Shown: positions 50,426 to 58,512 of the stretch, in pieces
How positions within the stretch are numbered: the first letter of the stretch is position 1
How the letters are laid out: every line of letters begins with the position of its first letter
Assembly (NCBI GenBank): GCA_039105265.1
Contig: JAPFFF010000033.1
Coordinates: 620,001-684,000, forward strand
Length of the DNA: 64,000 nt
Direction of reading: 5' to 3'
DNA from: Tritrichomonas musculus
Lineage: Eukaryota > Parabasalia > Tritrichomonadida > Tritrichomonadidae
The notes under the pieces: model-generated
The model's database searches: none
What the model saw: the letters and a program-made list of their open reading frames with translations, nothing else
What the model was told of the DNA's origin: nothing
Position numbers and translations under genes: made by a program

Positions 50426-50480
50426 ACCCGGAACGGTTAAGGTGAATATTGACTATTTATCGTACTTGTTTTTCTGAAAA
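50426..50480 (-). promoter_or_regulatory. Conserved motif with Myb-site-like AACGGTT and TATCGTAC, copy 2
   Basis: Plus-strand text AACGGTTAAGGT, AATATTGAC, TATCGTACTT and, after a short insertion, TCTGAAAAAATT. The same string is found at 47522-47570. It is 55-105 bp upstream of the DUF3447 start, where trichomonad promoters carry their specific elements. Confidence 0.4.
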
Positions 50481-50964
50481 AATTTTTTTTAAAATTATTT
50501 TCAATTGGTGAAGAAACTATAAAAAAAATATTTTTTTATATTGAAATATACAATGTATATATGAGCTATTTTTTAATTATTTCTTTTTCTAAATTTTTTC
50601 TATGTAAAAATATGGACATAATATTTTTAAAAATAATTTTGATTCAAATTTAAACAAATTGAGTTTTCCATTGTTAACAAAATTATACATTTAGTATGCA
50701 TATTAGTACTGGAATTAAAGTTGAATCAAACTAACACTGAATTAAAATCTTTACAAATAAAAAAAGATTTTATTGTGTAATTATCATGTGCTCAAACCCA
50801 AATTTAAATTACAAAAAGAAAAAATATTCTGAAAACGTGCAAATACCTTTGTAAAATTCAATTGGATAGATTTTTTGGGAATAATAATAATAATCATCTT
50901 GATGTTCACCATGTAAGTATCATTAAATCGAAAAAATATTGAAATTAAATATTAATAAAACTTC

Positions 50965-50995
<31 letters not shown>

Positions 50996-51119
50996 AATGT
51001 GTATTATTTGGGATAAATTGGAAAAAATTTAATAGAAATTTTGGAAAAAATTGAGAGCTTTCCACTTTAAGATTTGAATGTAAATTTGAGAGCTTGCCAT
51101 TCGAAAATTTGAATGAAAA
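50481..51119. other. Intergenic region between divergent genes
   Basis: No gene. A 28-base A tract lies at 50965-50992, and a short direct repeat (GATTTGAATG / AATTTGAATG) at 51071 and 51106 precedes the kinase gene. Confidence 0.5.
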
Positions 51120-51132
51120 TTTTCATTTTTCC
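51120..51132 (+). promoter_or_regulatory. Inr-like element of the kinase-Sel1 gene
   Basis: TTTTCATTTTTCC, 14-26 bases before the ATG at 51146. Because it lies downstream of the first in-frame ATG (51113), it favours the second ATG as the true start. Confidence 0.4.
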
Positions 51133-51145
51133 AATTCTTTTCGTG

Positions 51146-54100
51146 ATGAACTCTGTTATCAAATATTTTCAAGATGCTTTTAATAATCATCAGCTTCAGA
51201 TGAGAAGTAAATTATTAGACGAAATCTATCAAAAATTCACAATATTTTATATTACAAAAATAGAAGATTCACAAATAATTAATGATCTACAAAATGAAAT
51301 CAAAATTATTATTATCGACTCAATGAAATACAATGATGAAGAATATGCAATTATCTGCTTTGAGCAAACAATCATTATAATAACGAAGTTAAATATTTCA
51401 TGGCTGGAAAATTTCTTTGCCAATCATAACGATTCAAAATTAATCCGAATATCGGATAAAGATGATAGCAATTTACCCAAATATATAAAAATTGATGATC
51501 AAGAATCAGATGAAATGATTGAAATTTATAATTTTATTGAAGGAAATGAAAGAGGCCGATTTCTTTACTATTTTAATCTACTAAGTCCATCCAATAAAGC
51601 ATTTAATAAAATTTTGCATGTTCTTCGGCGAATTATTTTGGTTTTTATTGTCAAAAAAAGTTATCTCAAAATGAACACAAATCGATTATCAAATTTTGAT
51701 GCAAATAAAAAGCCAGAAATTAAAGAATATGAACTCAACGACTCCAACTTTATAAAAATTAAAAATTTAGGAGCATCGATTTCATCTGCAGAATTGATTT
51801 ATCATATTGGACTTGAGCAATTGCTTGCAATGAAAATATTTTATGACGTTGATCGTGTAAAATTATTTAAAAGAGAAAAACGAAATTATGAAATGATTTG
51901 CCATCCACTGATTCCAAAATTTTATGGAATCGGCAAAATTAATGGAGAAGAACGTTTACTTATTGAGTATATCAAAGGAAGTTCACTTTCAAAAATCAGT
52001 GAAATGAACTTAAATAAAGAAGAAAAAATTTCAATTATTTATGAACTTCTGAAAATTATTGAATACCTTCATCATAACAGATTTATATACAGAGATATGA
52101 GGCCCGATAATTTCATCATTGATGAAAATAAAATGCTTGTTCTAATTGATTTTGATAGAATGTTGCTTGAAGATGATGAAAAAATAACAAAAGATCTTTC
52201 GAGCATATATATCGCTCCAGAAGTTTCTGAATATAACCGATATTCGTATGAAGTTGATATTTATTCGCTTGGACTCATCATTTATTTTATAGTGATGGAA
52301 AAAGAAGCACCAAAAGAATTTCACAGTCGAAATATTTTTGATGACTTTAGTGATGACTTTTGTGGAATGAGTCAAATATTTAAGAATTGCATCAACATTG
52401 ATGGATCAACTCGTCCAGTGATGAATGAAATAATTCAAGATTTTTTGAAATATTATTCACCATCAATTAAAAATTTTAATAATTTGAAGCAAATAGAAAC
52501 ACAAAAAAATAATAATTCAACATTGAAGATAAAAGAACAAGAAAATTGTATGAACCTTGATCTATTTAAAGGCAACGCTGAAATTTCGACAAAAAAAGAA
52601 AATAAAACTTTCCATAACAATAGCAAACCAGAGATAAATTTTAAAGATCAACAAGCACAATTTAATCGTGGGAGAATTTATCAATCAGGTGAATATATCA
52701 GACGAGATATTAATAAAGCTATTCATTATTATTCACTTGCTGCTAATCAAAATGATCCACAAGCACAATTTATTCTTGGTGTAATTTATCATTCAGGTGA
52801 ATATATGACACGAGATATTAATAAAGCTATTCATTATTATTCACTTGCTGCTAATCAAAATTATCCACAAGCACAATTTTTTCTTGGAGTAATTTATCAT
52901 TCAGGTGAATATATCAGACAAGATATTAATAAAGCTATTCATTATTATTCACTTGCTGCTAATCAAAATTATCCACAAGCACAATTTAATCTTGGTGTAA
53001 TTTATCATTCAGGTGAATATATGACACGAGATATTAATAAAGCTATTCATTATTTTTCACTTGCTGCTAATCAAAATGATCCGCAAGCACAATTTATTCT
53101 TGGAGTAATTTATTATTCAAGTGAATATATCAGACAAGATATTAATAAAGCTATTCATTATTTTTCACTTGCTGCTAATCAAAATATTCCACAAGCACAA
53201 TTTAATCTTGGGAGAATTTATCATTCAGGTGAATATATCAGACAAGATATTAATAAAGCTATTCATTATTATTCACTTGCTGCTAATCAAAATTATCCAC
53301 AAGCACAATTTCATCTTGGGAGAATTTATCATTCAGGTGAATATATCACACGAGATATTAATAAAGCTATTCATTATTATTCACTTGCTGCTAATCAAAA
53401 TGATCCACAAGCACAATTTATTCTTGGTTTAATTTATCAATCAGGTGAATATATCAGACAAGATATTAATAAAGCTATTCATTATTATTCACTTGCTGCT
53501 AATCAAAATTATCCACAAGCACAATTTCATCTTGGGAGAATTTATCATTCAGGTGAATATATGACACGAGATATTAATAAAGCTATTCATTATTATTCAC
53601 TTGCTGCTAATCAAAATTATCCACAAGCACAATTTCATCTTGGGAGAATTTATCATTCAGGTGAATATATGACACGAGATATTAATAAAGCTATTCATTA
53701 TTATTCACTTGCTGCTAATCAAAATATTCCACAAGCACAATTTATTCTTGGTGTAATTTATCATTCAGGTGAATATATGACACGAGATATTAATAAAGCT
53801 ATTCATTATTTTTCACTTGCTGCTAATCAAAATATTCCACAAGCACAATTTAATCTTGGAGTAATTTATCATTCAGGTGAATATATCAGACAAGATATTA
53901 ATAAAGCTATTCATTATTATTCACTTGCTGCTAATCAAAATATTCCACAAGCACAATTTAATCTTGGAGTAATTTATCATTCAGGTGAATATATCACACG
54001 AGATATTAATAAAGCTATTCATTATTATTCACTTGCTGCTAATCAAAATGATCCACAAGCACAATATAATCTTGGATCAATTTATCAATCAGGTGAATAT

Positions 54101-55516
54101 ATCACACGAGATATTAATAAAGCTATTCATTATTATTCACTTGCTGCTAATCAAAATTATCCACAAGCACAATATAATCTTGGATCAATTTATCAATCAG
54201 GTGAATATATCACAAGAGATATTAATAAAGCTATTCATTATTATTCACTTGCTGCTAATCAAAATTATCCACAAGCACAATTTATTCTTGGTGTAATTTA
54301 TCATTCAGGTGAATATATGACACGAGATATTAATAAAGCTATTCATTATTATTCACTTGCTGCTAATCAAAATTATCCACAAGCACAATTTCATCTTGGG
54401 AGAATTTATCATTCAGGTGAATATATCAGACAAGATATTAATAAAGCTATTCATTATTATTCACTTGCTGCTAATCAAAATATTCCACAAGCACAATTTA
54501 ATCTTGGATTAATGTATCATTCAGGTGAATATATCACACGAGATATTAATAAAGCTATTCATTATTTTTCACTTGCTGCTAATCAAAATGATCCGCAAGC
54601 AAAATTCATCATCGGTTTATTTCATTATAATGGCGAATATTTTAAGAAGAATGCCAACATTGCAATACGTTATTTTTCATTTTCTGCAGCAAAAGGTAAT
54701 ATTGGATCACATTTTGCTCTTGGAGTCATTTATTCACAAGGCATTTATATTGAAAGAAACTTTGAAGAAGCAATTCATCATTATAACAATGGTTCTAATC
54801 TATATGATAACCATTCAAAAAATAATCTTGGAATCATTTACAAATACAATGATTATAAAAATAAATATCCAATTGAATATTTTAAAGAAGCCATTCGTGA
54901 TAAGAATGACATTGTTTCAATGTACAATTTGGGACACATATATTTTTATGGTGAAAAAGCCAGTATTGATATTGATGAATCTATCAAATTGTTAATAAGA
55001 TCATTAAATGGTGGCTTTAAACATTCAAAAATTCTGCTGTGCTTGGTTCTGATTAAAAAAATAACGAAATCAAAAATTACCAAAGAAACAATAGATGAAG
55101 AGATAAATAAAGCGCATGAAAAAACAGGCAAATTAACACAAGAAATATTAAATACTATTCAATTGTTTTATCTATATAACGATATTGTTTACGAATATTT
55201 TTATTCGGAATATAAAAATATTGATTTCACATATAACATTAATTGCATACCAATAAAAACGTCAGATTTCTTCGAGAAATTAACCATTATTTTTATGAAG
55301 GAATTGGTTCTGACTTGCTATAATAAAGATCAAAAAATGTTTGGTATTGACAAAAAATCAACAAAAATGAGTCAAAATTATTTTTCTTTAATGGTGCACT
55401 TCACTGTTTTCAAAGATTATATGGTCATATCATTTAATAAAAAATTGGTAAAATTATGCCAGAGAAACACATTCATCAAAATTAAAATAAAAAATATAAA
55501 CACTTTATGTCACTGA
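51146..55516 (+). CDS. Kinase-like protein with a long Sel1 repeat array
   Basis: 1456 residues from the ATG at 51146 (MNSVIKYFQD); an ATG at 51113 would add 11 hydrophobic residues but sits before the Inr-like motif. Residues 1-195 are a helical family N-terminus. Residues 200-440 form a kinase domain: K230 in LAMKIF, Y-R-D-M-R-P-D-N at 315-322 with the catalytic Asp 317, DFD at 335-337 in place of DFG, and IAPE at 356-359. The glycine-rich loop is missing and the catalytic-loop Lys is Arg, so activity may be reduced or absent. From about residue 500 come 18 almost identical 36-residue Sel1 (SEL1-like, TPR-type) repeats and about four worn ones (SAAKGNIGSHFALGVIYSQG). Sel1 arrays bind proteins, making this a probable signalling scaffold. 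Confidence 0.85.
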   Translation: MNSVIKYFQDAFNNHQLQMRSKLLDEIYQKFTIFYITKIEDSQIINDLQNEIKIIIIDSMKYNDEEYAIICFEQTIIIITKLNISWLENFFANHNDSKLIRISDKDDSNLPKYIKIDDQESDEMIEIYNFIEGNERGRFLYYFNLLSPSNKAFNKILHVLRRIILVFIVKKSYLKMNTNRLSNFDANKKPEIKEYELNDSNFIKIKNLGASISSAELIYHIGLEQLLAMKIFYDVDRVKLFKREKRNYEMICHPLIPKFYGIGKINGEERLLIEYIKGSSLSKISEMNLNKEEKISIIYELLKIIEYLHHNRFIYRDMRPDNFIIDENKMLVLIDFDRMLLEDDEKITKDLSSIYIAPEVSEYNRYSYEVDIYSLGLIIYFIVMEKEAPKEFHSRNIFDDFSDDFCGMSQIFKNCINIDGSTRPVMNEIIQDFLKYYSPSIKNFNNLKQIETQKNNNSTLKIKEQENCMNLDLFKGNAEISTKKENKTFHNNSKPEINFKDQQAQFNRGRIYQSGEYIRRDINKAIHYYSLAANQNDPQAQFILGVIYHSGEYMTRDINKAIHYYSLAANQNYPQAQFFLGVIYHSGEYIRQDINKAIHYYSLAANQNYPQAQFNLGVIYHSGEYMTRDINKAIHYFSLAANQNDPQAQFILGVIYYSSEYIRQDINKAIHYFSLAANQNIPQAQFNLGRIYHSGEYIRQDINKAIHYYSLAANQNYPQAQFHLGRIYHSGEYITRDINKAIHYYSLAANQNDPQAQFILGLIYQSGEYIRQDINKAIHYYSLAANQNYPQAQFHLGRIYHSGEYMTRDINKAIHYYSLAANQNYPQAQFHLGRIYHSGEYMTRDINKAIHYYSLAANQNIPQAQFILGVIYHSGEYMTRDINKAIHYFSLAANQNIPQAQFNLGVIYHSGEYIRQDINKAIHYYSLAANQNIPQAQFNLGVIYHSGEYITRDINKAIHYYSLAANQNDPQAQYNLGSIYQSGEYITRDINKAIHYYSLAANQNYPQAQYNLGSIYQSGEYITRDINKAIHYYSLAANQNYPQAQFILGVIYHSGEYMTRDINKAIHYYSLAANQNYPQAQFHLGRIYHSGEYIRQDINKAIHYYSLAANQNIPQAQFNLGLMYHSGEYITRDINKAIHYFSLAANQNDPQAKFIIGLFHYNGEYFKKNANIAIRYFSFSAAKGNIGSHFALGVIYSQGIYIERNFEEAIHHYNNGSNLYDNHSKNNLGIIYKYNDYKNKYPIEYFKEAIRDKNDIVSMYNLGHIYFYGEKASIDIDESIKLLIRSLNGGFKHSKILLCLVLIKKITKSKITKETIDEEINKAHEKTGKLTQEILNTIQLFYLYNDIVYEYFYSEYKNIDFTYNINCIPIKTSDFFEKLTIIFMKELVLTCYNKDQKMFGIDKKSTKMSQNYFSLMVHFTVFKDYMVISFNKKLVKLCQRNTFIKIKIKNINTLCH
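52652..54595 (+). repeat. 18 tandem copies of a 108-bp Sel1 repeat
   Basis: Units begin with CAAGCACAATTT at exact 108-bp steps from 52652 to 54595. Each encodes QAQFxLGxIYxSGEYxxxDI plus NKAIHYYSLAANQNxP. Variation is confined to a few codons: N/I/H/F at position 5, V/R/L/S at position 8, MTR/IRQ/ITR/IRR at 16-18, Y/F at 27 and D/Y/I before the last Pro. These variants are combined freely between units. Confidence 0.95.
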
Positions 55517-55710
55517 AGCAGGTGAATGTATTTTGTGGTATAATTAAAAATAATATAAAATCTCATATTATTTTCTATAAAATAAAGAGTTAAAAAGTAT
55601 TTCATTATGATATAATATTTATATATAATGATAATTTATTTCAAAAAATTTATTTTAATTGCATTTTTTAAAAAAATATTGATATATTAATTTTAAAAAT
55701 CTTTGATTTT
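55517..55710. other. Short intergenic region between convergent genes
   Basis: AT-rich 3' flanks with no visible feature. Confidence 0.5.
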
Positions 55711-57159
55711 TTATATAATTAATTTCTCGGTTTCTAATAGAATTTCATCTACATTATCATTAGGAAGTACATTTTTGAGCCAATCTTTTGCTTTTTGGTA
55801 AATAATAATCCATGAATTCTCCTTTTCTGGTGATAAAACATGAATTGCTGCAAGAGCAACAAAAGTGGAAATGACTTTGTTTTTCAAACACTCATCTGAC
55901 TCAAACTGAATATTTTCAATATCATTAATATTTGTTTTTGCTATTTTATTCACTTGGTCTAGATCATCCCAAAAACCTTCAAATTTTTGACAACTCATCA
56001 TTTTCATCAAATCTAATGAATTTGATTTCACTTCACAAGTGATGTGAAATTTTTCATTTTCTATTGCATCATTGTTTTCATCTTCTTCTTCTTCTTTCTC
56101 CTCTTCCTCTATTTCATAAGATTCGTCGAAGTCCTCCGAAAAGTTATCGTTGACTTCTTTAACTTTACAAAATGTTGGACGACTGTGAAAGCAATAACCA
56201 TTTTTTGAAAAAGTATCATAAAGTTTTTTGTCTGCTGTTTCATTTGAATCAATACATCCGATAAATCCTGTGAATTTGGACAAAATTTGGCCTTCTAAAC
56301 TTATTTGTGCTGATTTTTCTTTATCTTCTTTCGACATAAAATATTCATTCATATTCTCATATTTGAGTAAATAATTGAACGCAAAAAGTGCTCTGATTGC
56401 TGGTTCAAAATTAAATCCTTTTGAACATCCAAATTCGTTTTCTTTGGATTCATGTAATTGTGTGATTTGATCAATTTGAAATTCAATTGTTTCATCATTA
56501 ATTCGCCCACAAACTAGTATGCATTTTGAAAACGTATTTTCATCCTGATAGTTTTCATTTCGAAAATAAACCATTATTGAATCATTCATAACAATTGATG
56601 GAATTGGGAATGGTGAAACTAAAAATGAATTGTTTTGTTCTCCTTCAAAGTGAATTTCTATATTTTTTATGCTTTTATTAATCGATGCCTGAAGTTGAGG
56701 AATAACTTTTTCACTGATTGAATCATTCTCAAAAACAAAGCAGCATTTACCACCTGATAAAGTTGCAATTCCTTCAACAAGACCAGCATCGCAAAAATTT
56801 CCAAGTCCAACTGTAAAACATCTATTATTTTCTGCATTTCTTGAAACCATATTAAAAATGATTTCATTGCAGTTCACTTCACCATCAGTCAAAATAAAAA
56901 TTTGTCTCTGGCCATATTTCACTTCACTTTCATAAATGTATTGAAGAGGACTGTACAAATCAGTTCCATTCAAGTTGGCCTCTAACTTTCGTACTTCATC
57001 AATGGCTTTTTGTGATGTTGTTTGGTCGTACTTCACTGATGATTCAAAAAGAGTGTGAAAAGTTGATCCAAAGAAAACAATGTTGAAAAACGAATTTTGT
57101 GGAAGTGATCTTATGAAAATTTGTAGGCATTCTGATGCATTTTTAATTGAGTAACTCAT
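55711..57159 (-). CDS. von Willebrand factor A part of a VIT/vWA protein
   Basis: 482 residues. The frame opens at an ATG that is in fact inside the MIDAS motif: in this frame the sequence just upstream reads NFFVDCSGSM, so the true protein begins in the VIT frame. The vWA domain runs to about residue 180 with SIKNASECLQIFIRSLP, FFNIVFFGSTFHTLFESS, a conserved Thr in NLNGTDLYSPL, and RQIFILTDGEVNC carrying the third metal-binding Asp. A beta-rich region and an acidic stretch (EIEEEEKEEEEDENND) follow, then the helical C-terminal module (SCQKFEGFWDD, ISTFVALAAIHVL) typical of this family. The family (inter-alpha-trypsin inhibitor heavy chain-like) mediates protein contacts by metal-dependent adhesion. 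Confidence 0.75.
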   Translation of the reverse strand: MSYSIKNASECLQIFIRSLPQNSFFNIVFFGSTFHTLFESSVKYDQTTSQKAIDEVRKLEANLNGTDLYSPLQYIYESEVKYGQRQIFILTDGEVNCNEIIFNMVSRNAENNRCFTVGLGNFCDAGLVEGIATLSGGKCCFVFENDSISEKVIPQLQASINKSIKNIEIHFEGEQNNSFLVSPFPIPSIVMNDSIMVYFRNENYQDENTFSKCILVCGRINDETIEFQIDQITQLHESKENEFGCSKGFNFEPAIRALFAFNYLLKYENMNEYFMSKEDKEKSAQISLEGQILSKFTGFIGCIDSNETADKKLYDTFSKNGYCFHSRPTFCKVKEVNDNFSEDFDESYEIEEEEKEEEEDENNDAIENEKFHITCEVKSNSLDLMKMMSCQKFEGFWDDLDQVNKIAKTNINDIENIQFESDECLKNKVISTFVALAAIHVLSPEKENSWIIIYQKAKDWLKNVLPNDNVDEILLETEKLII

Positions 57160-58013
57160 TGATCCACTACAATCAACAAAAAAATTAATTCTTTGTTTAT
57201 TTGGTCTATGTTTACAATTGAATTGAATGAGTTTGAATCAGCTGAAATCAAAACTGCTCCATATTCAAAATTGCTGCATTTTTGTGCAAGTAAAACTGAA
57301 CTTTGTATATTTTCATATGTCTTAAAATTGAGTACAATTGATTCAATTCCATAAAACATATTTGAAATTGAAAAAACTTTTGTTTCTTTATTAAATTTTC
57401 CTATCAGAAAATTTGAATTGACACTTTCAATTTTTAATGGATCACATTGAATTTTGAATGAAAATTTTGAATAGGTGTAAATACTATTGACTGAACCACT
57501 GGGAGTGCGAACATCAAGTGGAAATTTGAATTGAAATGAATTTCGATTTATTAAATGGCCTGTTGACACAATTTTCAGAATTATTTTCAATTCTGTTTTC
57601 GGTGGCAATTTTCCAATTTTAAATTCAGTTAAACCACCGGTAATGTTTGATCCACAAATCGCAAATTTGTGGTTTTCAAATGCTTCTTCATAAATTTTGT
57701 CTGCTTCTTTTTTAGTTGTCAATTTTGGCCTGATTATCGTATCGCCAATCACAAAAACAGTGTCATAAATGCAAAGTTTGTTATCGTTAGGGAAAATGTA
57801 GCTGATGCTCTCTTCTTTTGAGGCATTTTTGTTTTTGAAGATCTGAATGACTTCTAAGTTTATTATTAAGTTTTGCTGCACTCCTTCAATTTTAAATGAT
57901 TTTGGTGTTTTGATAAAAAAATTTTCTCCATTTTCAACACAGCAAGATCCGAAAGACATTATCTTATTTAAAACAATTAATTGTGATGTGAAAAAATTTA
58001 AAAAATTTTCCAT
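57156..58013 (-). CDS. VIT domain part of the same VIT/vWA protein
   Basis: 285 residues from the ATG at 58013. The VIT domain covers about residues 35-165: NLIINLEVIQIFKNKNASKE, SYIFPNDNKLCIYDTVFVIG, KKEADKIYEEAFENH and IGKLPPKTELKIILKIV. A following region has FPLDVRTPSGSV. It ends in NKELIFLLIVVDQ and overlaps the next frame by four bases. With eight instead of seven T in the run at about 57184, the text would continue as ELIFFVDCSGSM into the vWA frame. So these two frames are one gene, broken by a single base or joined by minus-1 frameshifting. A second ATG, in KIMSFGSCC (57958), is a possible start. No signal peptide is evident. Confidence 0.75.
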   Translation of the reverse strand: MENFLNFFTSQLIVLNKIMSFGSCCVENGENFFIKTPKSFKIEGVQQNLIINLEVIQIFKNKNASKEESISYIFPNDNKLCIYDTVFVIGDTIIRPKLTTKKEADKIYEEAFENHKFAICGSNITGGLTEFKIGKLPPKTELKIILKIVSTGHLINRNSFQFKFPLDVRTPSGSVNSIYTYSKFSFKIQCDPLKIESVNSNFLIGKFNKETKVFSISNMFYGIESIVLNFKTYENIQSSVLLAQKCSNFEYGAVLISADSNSFNSIVNIDQINKELIFLLIVVDQ

Positions 58014-58018
58014 TTTTT

Positions 58019-58037
58019 CCGATAGACAGTCTGTCGG
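58019..58037. promoter_or_regulatory. 19-bp near-perfect palindrome before the VIT/vWA start
   Basis: CCGATAGACAGTCTGTCGG pairs 8 of 9 positions around its central base, five bases upstream of the ATG at 58013. It is rich in G and C relative to its surroundings, and either a protein-binding site or an RNA hairpin in a very short leader is possible. Confidence 0.4.
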
Positions 58038-58512
58038 TTGAATCAGACTCGCTAGTTATTTCATCCTATTTTTTTAAAAAAAAATTCAGATTAAATGCTT
58101 AAATATGGTAAAAAATATTCATTTGATTAGATTCAATCATTTGTCAAGAATACTCTATAATGACATATTCACTTTATGACGTTAATATAATAACCAAATA
58201 TGGATTTATATAATCTTTTGAGGTCAATTTTAGAAGGATCAAGAAATAAGTTGTCAGATATCAAACATATTTTAGAAAAAAATAAATTTAATAAATTTTC
58301 CAGAAAATTCACAATTAAAAAAAAATAAGTGACTGTTTATTTGTTATAGGTAGCACTGAAAAAATAAAGATATCATTAAAAAAAAAATTGAAAGAAATTT
58401 TTATTTCAAAATTATCTAGACTTTTTTTTCTCTAGAAAACCAAAATTGACGAAAATATGGTTATAATAAAATCATATTTCTATTTCGCTCTAATAAAGCA
58501 TATTTTTTCTTG
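58038..58512. other. Intergenic region between divergent genes
   Basis: AT-rich, no gene. Probably holds both promoters. Confidence 0.5.

Noticed and set aside
53121-54995. Plus-strand frames reading NISDKILIKLFIIFHLLL-type repeats
   Set aside because: They are out-of-frame shadows of the 108-bp Sel1 array; the period and edges coincide with it.
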